Assembly: GCA_018267965.1 (NCBI GenBank)
Contig: JAFDXK010000005.1
Span: forward strand, 1-64,000
Direction of reading: 5' to 3'
Length of the DNA stretch: 64,000 nt
DNA from: Bacteroidota bacterium
Lineage (GTDB): Bacteria > Bacteroidota > Bacteroidia > Chitinophagales > Chitinophagaceae
Shown piece by piece: positions 26,149-35,152 of the stretch. The notes under the pieces are model-generated. The model saw nothing but the letters and a program-made list of their open reading frames with translations. It had not been told where the DNA came from and searched no databases. Position 1 is the first letter of the stretch. Each line of letters opens with the position of its first letter. The position numbers and the translations under genes are program-made.

Positions 26149-26244
26149 CTACCCTTTTCCCTTAGCTGCAATGTTTATCATGGCCTGCAATACTTTCACC
26201 GCTGCTTGCAAGAAACATTCGCCTGCCGTATATTCATCAAAATT
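26149..26244 (-). pseudogene. Remnant of a DUF1801-like gene (3' end only)
   Basis: The minus-strand frame ends VKVLQAMINIAAKGKG-stop, closely matching the DUF1801 protein end VKVLQTMITTAAKRKKG encoded at 26992-27432. The DNA also aligns at roughly 65% over about 60 bases. There is no start codon, and a stop lies immediately upstream. The hydrolase gene lies between this remnant and the intact copy. Confidence 0.5.
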
Positions 26245-26249
26245 GAGTT

Positions 26250-26969
26250 ATGCAAAACACTACTTATGTTTTTGTTCCCGGTTCGTTTCACGGGGCTTGG
26301 TGCTGGTTTAAAATGCAGCCACTCTTAAGTAAGAACGGTAATACATCCATTGCAATAGACCTGCCTGCGCATGGCAGAGACACTACTCCTATAAGCGCGG
26401 TAACATTAGACAGCTATGTAGATGCCGTATGCAGGGTAATAGAGCAATGCAACGAACCGGTGGTACTTATAGGTCATAGCCGTGCCGGCATTGTTATATC
26501 GCAGGTAGCAGAGCGTATACCTCATAAAATATCTAATCTTGTATATCTCTGCGCCTTCCTGATACCTGACGGAGAACCAATGATAGCTACTGCTTTGAGT
26601 GATACAGCCTCTTTACTGGTCAGTAATTTAATATTGAATGAAGCTGAAGGCTGGCATTTCCCCCAACTCTCGCAATGCAGAGAAATCTTTTATCATGATT
26701 GTACCGAGGAAGATGTGGCCTTATGCAATTTATTGCTGACTAAAGAACCGAATGCTCCGGTAGGCACGCCACTATCATTAACAGCAGGCAATTTTGGCAG
26801 TGTTACAAAAACCTATATACACACTACCGATGATAAGGCCCTGTCTTATAGTGTACAGCAAGCTATGATAGCAAAAACAAAAGTGGATAATATATTTACC
26901 ATGCATACAAGCCATTCACCTTTTTTGTCGCAACCTGATACCTTAGCAGATATTTTGCTAACGTTATAG
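26250..26969 (+). CDS. Alpha/beta hydrolase (methylesterase/hydroxynitrile-lyase-like)
   Basis: A 239-residue cytoplasmic alpha/beta hydrolase. The oxyanion strand is FVPGSFHGAWCW and the nucleophile elbow GHSRAG has Ser77. An Asp lies near TTDDKAL and the catalytic His in HTSHSPFLSQP. The compact single-domain form, with no cap and the GSFHGAW motif, is like the plant MES/HNL and bacterial esterase group. The substrate is unknown. I start at 26250 because the oxyanion strand lies directly after it. Confidence 0.8.
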   Translation: MQNTTYVFVPGSFHGAWCWFKMQPLLSKNGNTSIAIDLPAHGRDTTPISAVTLDSYVDAVCRVIEQCNEPVVLIGHSRAGIVISQVAERIPHKISNLVYLCAFLIPDGEPMIATALSDTASLLVSNLILNEAEGWHFPQLSQCREIFYHDCTEEDVALCNLLLTKEPNAPVGTPLSLTAGNFGSVTKTYIHTTDDKALSYSVQQAMIAKTKVDNIFTMHTSHSPFLSQPDTLADILLTL

Positions 26970-26991
26970 CAAGTGCGCCAGGTTACACACT

Positions 26992-27432
26992 CTATCCTTT
27001 CTTCCGTTTTGCAGCAGTTGTTATCATAGTCTGTAGCACCTTCACATCTACATCTTCCAGTTTATTAATATAGAGGCAACCCTTACCTGTTTTATGTTTA
27101 CCCAGTTTCTGTAACGATGCCTGCTGGTCATCGCTACCTATACCTATGTATAAGGATATATTAGCCTTGCGCGGAGAGAAACCAATCTTCATCCAATCCA
27201 GTTCTCTGCCCGTGTTAGGACTTGTAACTACCACATTACCAAAGCCAATAATGGCACTACCCCACATTTTAGGTTTATCGCCGGTAGCTTTCTTCATCAT
27301 TTCTACAATGGCAAAACTATCCTTACGTTTCTGTTCATCAGGCACGCTATTGATGAAAGCCTCAACGCTATCGTTGGTTTCTTTCGTTTTGAGTTCCACC
27401 TTTTTCGGTTTCACTGCTTTTTTCTCTGCCAT
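26992..27432 (-). CDS. DUF1801 protein
   Basis: A 146-residue DUF1801 protein with a Lys-rich N-terminal extension before VEAFINSVPDEQKRKDSFAI, then MKKATGDKPKMWGSAIIGFG and a GRELDWMKIGFSPRKANISLY strand region. The fold is frataxin-like and the function unknown. It is convergent with the hydrolase gene, 22 bases apart. A decayed second copy of its 3' end lies on the far side of the hydrolase gene. Confidence 0.75.
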   Translation of the reverse strand: MAEKKAVKPKKVELKTKETNDSVEAFINSVPDEQKRKDSFAIVEMMKKATGDKPKMWGSAIIGFGNVVVTSPNTGRELDWMKIGFSPRKANISLYIGIGSDDQQASLQKLGKHKTGKGCLYINKLEDVDVKVLQTMITTAAKRKKG

Positions 27433-27544
27433 TGCAATTGATTGTATTTACGAAAATATCAAAAACATTTATCAATACCAATCTATCGAGCTTATACAAA
27501 TAATATCAAATGCATTATCTTGCTGTATAACAAAAATCAGCAGG

Positions 27545-28564
27545 ATGAAATACATTCTATCAGCTACCATTATTTGCCTTGCACTAACAATGGGTTGTAA
27601 AAAGAAATCTGACGACAACAACACCAATAACACTACTACCCCTACAGACCCGCTTATAACGTATAAAAACAGTGCGCACCATATATTCATAGGCTATCTT
27701 GTTGGTGATGGTAACGACCCTGTACAAAGCTTCAATCCTGCCAATGCACCCGATAGTGTAGATTATTTAGAATTTTTTGCAGGCAATGATACAGTTCAGG
27801 CAGATTGGCGTGTAGCACAAAACAAGGGCACTAAAATAGTGACATGCCATTTTGTAAAAGATGCTTACTTCGATGGTTCGGCTAAAGACCCTGCCACCAA
27901 AGTAGCAGGTTATGTCAATCCTCCCGGCTTCGACCAAAACAATCCTACTGTAACAAGTACCTACTATCACTGGGCAAAGGACATGTATAACAAAGACATT
28001 GTTACTAATAAATTAGATGGTATAGACCTGGATATAGAATCGGGCACATTTGGCGGTGATGTAAAAAGCGGTGCTAACGGCGATAGCCTTGTAGTAGCCA
28101 TAGCAAGATATTATGGACCTAATTGTACAGAATGCACAGTAATGAACAGCGCAGGAAAAAAACCTGTATTCTTCTATGATACCGATGGCACTTGCGGATA
28201 TGACAACATCATGTTCGGGCAGCACAAAGGCAATTATGATTATGTATTATTCCAGTCGTACACAACAGGCAGCCATGCATGGACCGGAACAGACACCAAT
28301 AGTTTTGCACCTTTGGTTACAATGTATGGATTGGACAAGCTGATATTCCTGGTGAATGGCGATAGTTTTAAATACCCAAATGGCTCTCAGGATGTGCCGG
28401 GCGGTGATAGTATAGCCACTGCCTCGTTATATAACTATGCTACCTATGTAAAGAACCGCAATGGTGCCGGTGTAGGTGTATATCGAATGAGCCGCGATTA
28501 TAATCACAAACCACCATTCGCTGTCAGCAATCATGCCATACAGATAATGAATCCTGCGAAATAG
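27545..28564 (+). CDS. GH18-family lipoprotein (EndoF/EndoH-like glycosidase)
   Basis: A 339-residue lipoprotein with lipobox LTMGC and a Thr/Asn-rich linker. A glycoside hydrolase 18 barrel follows, with the catalytic motif LDGIDLDIESG (Asp161, Asp163 and catalytic Glu165). It resembles endo-beta-N-acetylglucosaminidases that trim N-glycans or chitin-like chains, probably at the cell surface. Although the frame stays open 133 codons upstream, that stretch is antisense to the DUF1801 gene. The ATG at 27545, with AGCAGG in front and a normal lipoprotein signal, is the start. Confidence 0.8.
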   Translation: MKYILSATIICLALTMGCKKKSDDNNTNNTTTPTDPLITYKNSAHHIFIGYLVGDGNDPVQSFNPANAPDSVDYLEFFAGNDTVQADWRVAQNKGTKIVTCHFVKDAYFDGSAKDPATKVAGYVNPPGFDQNNPTVTSTYYHWAKDMYNKDIVTNKLDGIDLDIESGTFGGDVKSGANGDSLVVAIARYYGPNCTECTVMNSAGKKPVFFYDTDGTCGYDNIMFGQHKGNYDYVLFQSYTTGSHAWTGTDTNSFAPLVTMYGLDKLIFLVNGDSFKYPNGSQDVPGGDSIATASLYNYATYVKNRNGAGVGVYRMSRDYNHKPPFAVSNHAIQIMNPAK

Positions 28565-28605
28565 GGAATACACGCTATCTTAGTGCACAACAAATTCATG
28601 CTGCA

Positions 28606-29154
28606 TTGAGAAAAAAAATTCATCGCACCTACCGCGTTACTAAACTAGTAATATACAGGCAAACGATTGTAGAACCCATGGACCATCTGTGGACATTCAT
28701 AGGTGCTTTCATTGGTATAGGCGCTATCGGATTGATACAAACAGCCAACCTTACCTATACAGATAATGTATTCCTCATTGGTTCATTCGGAGCATCTGCC
28801 GTGCTGGTGTTTGGTGCTACCAATAGTCCCCTGGCTCAGCCTCGCAATCTGGTAGGCGGCCACTTGGTATGTGCAATAATAGGTGTATGTATACATAAAC
28901 TTCTACCGGGGCAACTGTGGCTGTCTGCAGCGCTTGCAGTATCGCTTGCAATTGTTGCAATGCAGATGACTAAAACATTACACCCTCCCGGTGGTGCTAC
29001 AGCTTTAATAGCCAACATAGGTTCTGAAAAAATAAAAGCATTAGGATGGATGTATGTACTTTCCCCCGTATTGTCCGGAGTACTGATACTGTTGGTAGTA
29101 GCTCTCGTAGTCAATAACATACCCAAGTACAGGAACTATCCTTATAAGAAGTAA
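28606..29154 (+). CDS. HPP-family membrane protein
   Basis: The protein is 182 residues with four membrane helices and the family signature LHPPGGATAL before the last helices. HPP proteins have been linked to nitrite transport in plastids and cyanobacteria; bacterial roles are mostly open. The start is taken as TTG at 28606. An internal ATG (MDHLWTF) would drop a 24-residue basic extension. The gene stands alone. Confidence 0.75.
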   Translation: MRKKIHRTYRVTKLVIYRQTIVEPMDHLWTFIGAFIGIGAIGLIQTANLTYTDNVFLIGSFGASAVLVFGATNSPLAQPRNLVGGHLVCAIIGVCIHKLLPGQLWLSAALAVSLAIVAMQMTKTLHPPGGATALIANIGSEKIKALGWMYVLSPVLSGVLILLVVALVVNNIPKYRNYPYKK

Positions 29155-29293
29155 TGTCCGCAGAATTGATTTGAAAGATTAACACTTAGTTACAGTCAGG
29201 AATTTCTTTTCCTGCTTTATGCAACCTTCCTCAAACATGTTGTCCTTATTGTAACATTTCGACCAACTATTCGATAAAGAATAAACACTTATT

Positions 29294-30760
29294 ATGCGCC
29301 ACATTATACAACTGCTATTGCCAACAATAGTAACATTCAACTGCTATGCACAAACCAATGAGATAAAAGCAAATGCAGTACGACAAATAATTGAGGGATA
29401 TAATAAACAGGACTACGCACTTATGAAGCAGCCTTGTGATTCTGAATTCAAAGCAGTGGTAAGCGAAGACATACTAAAAGAACAATTTGGCGAAACCTAT
29501 AAGCTGTATGGGAAAGCACACATAGATATCATCCATGCTACTTATTCCATGCAAGACAGATATATAGCTAAGCTAACAATGGAAAAACGTCCTTCGGAGT
29601 ACGCATACTGGGTATTCAATTTTACAGGCAATATAATAGTAGGCTTTGGTAGCGAAGGCTTTCCCAATCTGTGCCATAAAAAAGTAAGCAACCCAAAGAA
29701 AATTGATGCTGCAATATTCAAACAAAGAGCAGAAAAGCTCATTAGCTCAAAGTACATCGCACAGGGGAAACCATCATTTAATGGTTGCATTGCAGTACTG
29801 GATAACGGCAAGGTGATATACAGCAAAACAACAGGGTATGCCGATTATGCTACTAAAAGGCGGATTAACGATACTACCCTTTTTGATATTGCATCATGCA
29901 CCAAGCAATTTACATCTATAGCTATATTGATGCTGGAAGAACAAGGCAGACTAAAACTAACGGATAATATAGAACAGCTTTTACCCGAATTTCCCTATCA
30001 CAACATTACTGTAGAGCAACTCATGATACATACTTCAGGATTACCGGAGTATATGCACATGATGGACACTGCATGGGACATAACAAAAACTGCCAACAAC
30101 GAGGATGTAAGGAATGTACTTGCGAAGGTGAAACCTACTGTACTTTTCTCTCCCGGTGAGCGTATTGAGTACAGCAACCTCGGATATGCTTTGCTGGCTA
30201 GTATAGTTGAAAAAGTATCAGGACAAACCTTTGCTGCATTTCTGCAGGAAAAAATATTTATCCCGTTAAACATGAAGTACACTCGTATTTCAAATTTAGA
30301 AGAAATGAATGCACTCAAACTGCCTAACATAGCAAACAGTTATATCTATAACAAGAAACAACATCGATATATTTTATTCGATACCGTTAAAGGCAATGAA
30401 CGAGTGTATTACCTATGCAAGATAACAGGCGAAGGTGGCCTGTATACATGCCTCAAAGACCTGTGCAAATGGGAGAATGAATTATTACACCCGAAAGTAT
30501 TAAGCGCATCATTACTCAAAAAAGCATTTGCCAACCATACACTCAATGATGGTACGAATGCAGACTACGGCGCAGGTTTTTTCCTTATTGACGAACCACA
30601 ACTGGAACCTATGGTATACCATACAGGCGGATGGGCAGGATATGAAAGTGTGCTACTCAATTTCTTTGAACAGAAAAAGCAGGTCATCATACTTTGCAAT
30701 AACAACTATGATGGCTTTACAAAGATGGCTGATGACATCAATGAAATGCTATTGGAATAA
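29294..30760 (+). CDS. Secreted serine hydrolase (class C beta-lactamase-like fold)
   Basis: A 488-residue exported protein. The signal ends in CYAQ, then an NTF2/DUF3887-like domain (about 25-125) precedes a beta-lactamase/penicillin-binding fold with Ser201-x2-Lys204 (SCTK), the YSN motif in IEYSNLGYALL and HTGG. Such proteins are usually peptidases or esterases rather than true lactamases. The N-terminal domain may bind or dimerise. It is monocistronic. Confidence 0.8.
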   Translation: MRHIIQLLLPTIVTFNCYAQTNEIKANAVRQIIEGYNKQDYALMKQPCDSEFKAVVSEDILKEQFGETYKLYGKAHIDIIHATYSMQDRYIAKLTMEKRPSEYAYWVFNFTGNIIVGFGSEGFPNLCHKKVSNPKKIDAAIFKQRAEKLISSKYIAQGKPSFNGCIAVLDNGKVIYSKTTGYADYATKRRINDTTLFDIASCTKQFTSIAILMLEEQGRLKLTDNIEQLLPEFPYHNITVEQLMIHTSGLPEYMHMMDTAWDITKTANNEDVRNVLAKVKPTVLFSPGERIEYSNLGYALLASIVEKVSGQTFAAFLQEKIFIPLNMKYTRISNLEEMNALKLPNIANSYIYNKKQHRYILFDTVKGNERVYYLCKITGEGGLYTCLKDLCKWENELLHPKVLSASLLKKAFANHTLNDGTNADYGAGFFLIDEPQLEPMVYHTGGWAGYESVLLNFFEQKKQVIILCNNNYDGFTKMADDINEMLLE

Positions 30761-30833
30761 ATACTCGGCACATAAAGGCTACCAGCGTTTAGGTTTGTTG
30801 TTACCTACCTCCCCTGTCTCATTTCATTCAACA

Positions 30834-30868
30834 TCCCCTCCTTGTATAAGGAGGGGATAAAGGGGTGG
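30834..30868 (+). repeat. Palindromic repeat family A (copy at 30.8 kb)
   Basis: CCCCTCCTTGTATAAGGAGG and GGATAAAGGGGTGGTT: hairpin arm plus the GGGGTGGTT tail with no internal hairpin. It lies between convergent genes, next to the stop codon of the helicase gene. Confidence 0.75.
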
Positions 30869-30879
30869 TTGTGTCTAGG

Positions 30880-32142
30880 CTACCACTTCTTAGGTTTAGG
30901 CTTATTGCCGTAAAACTTTTTCTTGTTAGGGTTCTTTACACTTACAGCATCGGGGCGTTTTACTACTTCTTTGTTTTTGGGGAGATTGATTCTTACAGTA
31001 CCACTATCACTTGGCGGAAAAGGATGCCCTTCTATAACGGGTATTTTCTTACCTATCAGTTTTTCAATAGCTTTTAAGTCGTCTTTTTCTTCTTCATCGC
31101 AAAAAGAAAATGCAATACCATCAGCTCCTGCTCTACCTGTACGTCCTATACGGTGTACATAGGTTTCTGCTACTTCAGGTAAATCAAAATTGATAACGTG
31201 CGATAGCAAATCAATATCTATGCCCCTGGCAGCTATGTCTGTAGCTACCAATACTTTTATCTCTCCCGTTTTAAAATTATTCAATGCACGCTGCCTTGCA
31301 TTCTGCGATTTGTTGCCATGTATCGCTTCAGCGCGCACACCATCTTTATACAGGTCTTTCACCACTTTATCTGCACCATGTTTGGTACGGGTAAACACCA
31401 GTGCCCTGTCTATCGATTTATCCTTCAGTATAAAAGCTAAGAGCTTCTTCTTGTCCTTTTTATCTACAAACAATATGTGCTGGTCTATCTTATCTGCCGT
31501 GCTGGATACAGGTGTCACCTCTACCTTTTCAGGATTCACCAAAATAGTGTTGGCCAACTTCTGTATCTCAGGTGGCATGGTAGCCGAGAAGAATAATGAT
31601 TGACGTTTAACAGGCAGGCGTGCAACTGTTTTCTTTACATCATGTATAAAGCCCATATCCAGCATACGGTCTGCTTCATCCAGTACAAATATCTTTACAT
31701 CCTTCAGGCTGATGTATTTCTGGTCCATCAGGTCTAATAACCTACCGGGTGTAGCAACTAATATATCTACCCCTGCATGCAGCGCCCTTACCTGTGCACC
31801 CTGCGGCACGCCACCGAATATCACTAAATGTTTCAGGCGCAGGTGTTTGCCGTAAGCAGCAAAGCTTTCGCCTATCTGTATAGCCAACTCACGTGTAGGC
31901 GTCAGCACCAATGTTTTAATCGTCTTGTGGCTGTTATCTATAGGTGGTTCGCTCAGCAATTGCAAAATAGGCAATGCAAATGCAGCCGTTTTACCTGTTC
32001 CTGTTTGCGCACAACCCAACAAGTCTTTATGCTTAAGTATAATGGGTATAGCAGCTTCCTGAACGGGTGTAGGTTGGGTATAGCCCTCTGTTGCCAAAGC
32101 ATCAAGTATGGGCGGAATGAGGTGTAATTCTTTAAAATCCAT
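30880..32142 (-). CDS. rhlE: DEAD-box RNA helicase, RhlE-like
   Basis: A 420-residue ATP-dependent RNA helicase. It has the Q motif ([13 protein letters not shown]), motif [18 protein letters not shown] in [16 protein letters not shown], and motif [12 protein letters not shown]. The C-terminus is a short basic tail ([17 protein letters not shown]) that could help bind RNA. RhlE-type helicases act in ribosome maturation and cold adaptation. The 160-base region upstream contains a TTACTTTG near-match to the -7 box, which would give a leader of about 110 bases. Confidence 0.9.
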   Translation of the reverse strand: MDFKELHLIPPILDALATEGYTQPTPVQEAAIPIILKHKDLLGCAQTGTGKTAAFALPILQLLSEPPIDNSHKTIKTLVLTPTRELAIQIGESFAAYGKHLRLKHLVIFGGVPQGAQVRALHAGVDILVATPGRLLDLMDQKYISLKDVKIFVLDEADRMLDMGFIHDVKKTVARLPVKRQSLFFSATMPPEIQKLANTILVNPEKVEVTPVSSTADKIDQHILFVDKKDKKKLLAFILKDKSIDRALVFTRTKHGADKVVKDLYKDGVRAEAIHGNKSQNARQRALNNFKTGEIKVLVATDIAARGIDIDLLSHVINFDLPEVAETYVHRIGRTGRAGADGIAFSFCDEEEKDDLKAIEKLIGKKIPVIEGHPFPPSDSGTVRINLPKNKEVVKRPDAVSVKNPNKKKFYGNKPKPKKW

Positions 32143-32303
32143 CTATTAATTATACGCCGTGTAATAACCGAACAACACTAATGAGGCAGGAATACGGCAG
32201 TGAAAATACTATGCGAAGGTATATCATTTATAATTATTGCCTTTTTTGCCCGCAAAGTAACAAGCCTATCTTATCCATCACACATCTAAATAATGTCCTG
32301 TTC

Positions 32304-32867
32304 TTACTGCTTTGTGTAATGCAAAGACACTACCCCACACCCGTCAAAACGCTTAGTTTCCTGCAACTTCCACAGCATTCTTTCATTGATTCCCTCGTAT
32401 AGGGATATACCTGCGCCAAGTAGTACAGGATTCACAAACAAGTACATTTCATCTATCATGCCTTGACTAAACAATGTATGTATAGCACTCGGACTACCAA
32501 ATACTACAATGTTACCTTTTTGTTTAGCAGCAGTTATTTCATTCAGGCTATTATTATCAATAAACTTCACCTTATTCCTGTCTTTACCTTGCATGGTGTT
32601 AGAAAGAACCAGTTTATCAACCCTGTTATACCACTCAGAATGTTCTTTATCGTGCTTAGAAGCATCTGCTTCTTTGCCTGCTTCCGGCCAGTAACTATTC
32701 ATCATTTCAAACGTTCTTCTACCATATAAAGCTGTCGCCGCATTATTAGTGATTCCTCCAACATAGTCAAATAATTCCCCATCAAGCTTTACCCAGTCCA
32801 TTTCACCACCGGTTCCGGCTACATAACCGTCAAGAGTGACGTGCATCGAGATAATCAAGTTATTCAT
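32304..32867 (-). CDS. Dihydrofolate-reductase-like (RibD C-terminal) protein
   Basis: The protein is 187 residues. It starts ISMHVTLDGYVAGTGGEMDW, contains ALYGRRTFEMMNSYW and the nucleotide-binding VFGSPSAIHTLFSQGMIDEMYLFVNPVLLGAG, as in the RibD C-terminal/DHFR superfamily of NADPH reductases. These stand-alone members are of unsettled substrate. The gene stands alone, separated from the DUF1761 gene by a terminator. Confidence 0.8.
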   Translation of the reverse strand: MNNLIISMHVTLDGYVAGTGGEMDWVKLDGELFDYVGGITNNAATALYGRRTFEMMNSYWPEAGKEADASKHDKEHSEWYNRVDKLVLSNTMQGKDRNKVKFIDNNSLNEITAAKQKGNIVVFGSPSAIHTLFSQGMIDEMYLFVNPVLLGAGISLYEGINERMLWKLQETKRFDGCGVVSLHYTKQ

Positions 32868-32976
32868 AGCTATTATTTTATTTAAAGCAAATATGCCTCA
32901 ATAATCTGAAAAGAAAAGAGTTAGTATACGCCTATTTAACTGGCTGATTGCGACAACAAAATATCATTATACATAA

Positions 32977-33002
32977 AAAAGGAACCTTATGAGGTTCCTT
33001 TT
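32977..33002 (-). terminator. Terminator of the DUF1761 gene
   Basis: A 7-bp stem GGAACCT/AGGTTCC with a 4-base loop and A/T tracts on both sides. It is placed 33 bases past the stop of the minus-strand gene and may act in both directions. Confidence 0.8.
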
Positions 33003-33034
33003 AAAAAGAATAACATCAATGAAGAGCGATTTCT

Positions 33035-33535
33035 TTAGGCCCACTGGCATATAACACCACCCATCAATGCCAGGGTAAGGAACCAATAGCCAGTATGTAT
33101 CATGATGTATTTAAAGCTTTTTTGTTCAAACAGAGAGTTGATACCTATTATAGGCATAATGATGAACAAGGATAGTATTGAACCATGCAATGCACCGTGT
33201 TTGAATGTACGGTAGTTGTGGCCGTACTTGTTCATGAAATCAGCAAAATAACCGTGCAATTCTGTTCCTTCTTTACCAAGGTCTGGTGCGAGCAAAGCAG
33301 ATTGTACACCAAACTGGTGTATAACAATGGTATGCAATAATACCGCTATCATGAAGCTAAATACATATGTCAGCCCGAAAACTTTAGCCATGTTTACCTT
33401 TTTACCATCTTCGGGAGTAAGGCCTGTTTCTTTCATCCATGCATTACCCATTATTTTGGGGTTATACCAGATAAAACCTGTAAGGAGCGGAACAAGTGCC
33501 GCCAATGCTGCAATAAGAAAGTTGATGCTTATCAT
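33035..33535 (-). CDS. DUF1761 membrane protein
   Basis: A 166-residue protein with four membrane helices. Residues such as LTGFIWYNPKIMGNAWMKETGL in the first loop and FKHGALHG before the third helix match DUF1761. The function is unknown. It is monocistronic with its own terminator. Confidence 0.75.
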   Translation of the reverse strand: MISINFLIAALAALVPLLTGFIWYNPKIMGNAWMKETGLTPEDGKKVNMAKVFGLTYVFSFMIAVLLHTIVIHQFGVQSALLAPDLGKEGTELHGYFADFMNKYGHNYRTFKHGALHGSILSLFIIMPIIGINSLFEQKSFKYIMIHTGYWFLTLALMGGVICQWA

Positions 33536-33626
33536 GTTGTTTTAGTTGAACTGTCAAGCTACAAAATTATTTTTCTCATACATAACGATTGTTGTCATAA
33601 ATATGACAGCTTTGCCGTAAAACTAA

Positions 33627-33653
33627 AATGGGGCCAACCGTAGCGACCCCATT
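33627..33653 (-). terminator. Probable terminator
   Basis: AATGGGG and CCCCATT pair around a 13-base loop. On the minus strand the stem is followed by TTTAGTTTT, 36 bases past the lipoprotein gene stop. Confidence 0.5.
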
Positions 33654-33688
33654 GAAATTTCATTGATTAGAAAAGTAGTTCTGTAAGA

Positions 33689-34174
33689 CTATTCTTCTGC
33701 ATAATGCTTCTCGCCTGTTTCTCGGTCTACACTATAGTATTGCTTTCTGTTATCATCATAGAAGAAATACTTCTGCTTTACATCGCTGTAATAGAAAGGC
33801 CTTGAATTATCTGATTTTTTAACCGTTACTGCGGGTTCTGTTTTTTGTGCTGATTGCGGAGCAACCATGCGGGTATGTTTTGTTTTCTTCACCAGCTTCG
33901 TGCTATGATGCTCTCTCATCACAATAGAACCTTTTATTTTGCGTTCCTGCTTAGTAAGTGAGTCGATAGTTTTTTCTAAAGCTTCAATTTTCATCTGGTA
34001 GTCTTTGGCCATGCCACAAGCACCTGTCTCCAGGCATATAACCCTGTCGCGATATTTAGAAAGATTAGTAAGCGAATCTAAAAGCAAACCCTTGCAACGT
34101 TGGTCTTCATATTTTTGAGACTCGCAAGAAGTCATAGCTATCGCTAGGATAGCAACATAGAGGATGTGTTTCAT
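33689..34174 (-). CDS. Lipoprotein with a coiled-coil segment
   Basis: A 161-residue lipoprotein with lipobox AMTSC. A helix-rich region (KDYQMKIEALEKTIDSLTKQ) looks like a short coiled coil, followed by a basic, Ser/Thr-rich linker. The C-terminus is rich in Tyr and charged residues (RPFYYSDVKQKYFFYDDNR). Two Cys in CLETGACGM may form a disulfide. Unknown family. Confidence 0.65.
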   Translation of the reverse strand: MKHILYVAILAIAMTSCESQKYEDQRCKGLLLDSLTNLSKYRDRVICLETGACGMAKDYQMKIEALEKTIDSLTKQERKIKGSIVMREHHSTKLVKKTKHTRMVAPQSAQKTEPAVTVKKSDNSRPFYYSDVKQKYFFYDDNRKQYYSVDRETGEKHYAEE

Positions 34175-34343
34175 ACCTGTTTTTTATTTTTCCGTATTGA
34201 ATATTAGCGTTACGGCATTAAAAATAGTATTATATATGCTATCTACCAAGTGTTTATATAAAAAGGCATAACGAATAGCGCAATTAATAATATCTAAACA
34301 TGTAATAATAAATACTAAAATGCGATTTTTGTATCTTTCTGAT

Positions 34344-35105
34344 ATGCGATATAAATCATTCTTACTGTTGCTATTTATACTTTTTGCTTACAGGGGGAAT
34401 GCTCAGAATGCAAGGATTTACGAAAAACCTTCTGATTACTTAAATAAGCAATTCAGCATAGCCGGACTGAAATCGCAATACTCATTTTCGGGAGGCGATA
34501 GTGAAACTGGAGCGACCTTATATACTTTCAATTCGGATACCGACAAGCTGAATGAAGATATCAAACATCTGTATTTTGCAATTGAATATCATGATTCGAT
34601 GTTCATTAATTGCGAACCATTTGCCGACGTACCCTACTACGCTTATGTGATTGCCAACAACGGAAGGTATTTATATTTCACAACAGTCATATCGCCCACA
34701 CGTCGCAATAGTCGCTATACTGACATAGAAGGGTCTGAGGCATTTATTGTTGGTGCAATGTTAGGATCTGCTACGGGAGGTATTTTAGGGGGTGTTGCAG
34801 GAGGTTTAATGGGGGTCATTATTAAGGGAGACCCGAATAAAGGTGATAAATTCGATAGCGATTACTACAACAAACCCAAACGCCTGATACCACCCAAAAC
34901 CAAAAATTACGAACGATATAAAAACGTTAAATACAGTTACGTCTATGATATAAAAACAGGAACAGCCGCCAACTTAAACCCCGATATGCTTACGCAGATA
35001 CTCGCAATTTGCCCTGAACTGCAAAAGCAATATATTAGCTATGGCAGCTCTGACAATAACGGTATATACGAGTACTACATAACAAAGCTATTGAATATGG
35101 ATTAG
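34344..35105 (+). CDS. Exported protein with a glycine-zipper segment
   Basis: The protein has about 253 residues counted from the ATG at 34344, which gives a normal signal peptide (MRYKSFLLLLFILFAYRGNAQ); the ATG at 34320 adds eight residues before it. Midway lies VGAMLGSATGGILGGVAGGL, a glycine-zipper membrane segment. The C-terminal part is polar and Tyr-rich. Probably an envelope protein; the function is not recognised. The PKD lipoprotein gene starts 47 bases downstream. Confidence 0.6.
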   Translation: MRYKSFLLLLFILFAYRGNAQNARIYEKPSDYLNKQFSIAGLKSQYSFSGGDSETGATLYTFNSDTDKLNEDIKHLYFAIEYHDSMFINCEPFADVPYYAYVIANNGRYLYFTTVISPTRRNSRYTDIEGSEAFIVGAMLGSATGGILGGVAGGLMGVIIKGDPNKGDKFDSDYYNKPKRLIPPKTKNYERYKNVKYSYVYDIKTGTAANLNPDMLTQILAICPELQKQYISYGSSDNNGIYEYYITKLLNMD

Positions 35106-35152
35106 TCACTATTCATTTTGCAACACAAAAAAGAATAGCTTATTTTACCACT

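Noticed and set aside
27146..27544. A 133-codon in-frame extension upstream of the GH18 lipoprotein
   Set aside because: It is antisense to the DUF1801 gene, and the lipoprotein signal and binding site are at the ATG at 27545.
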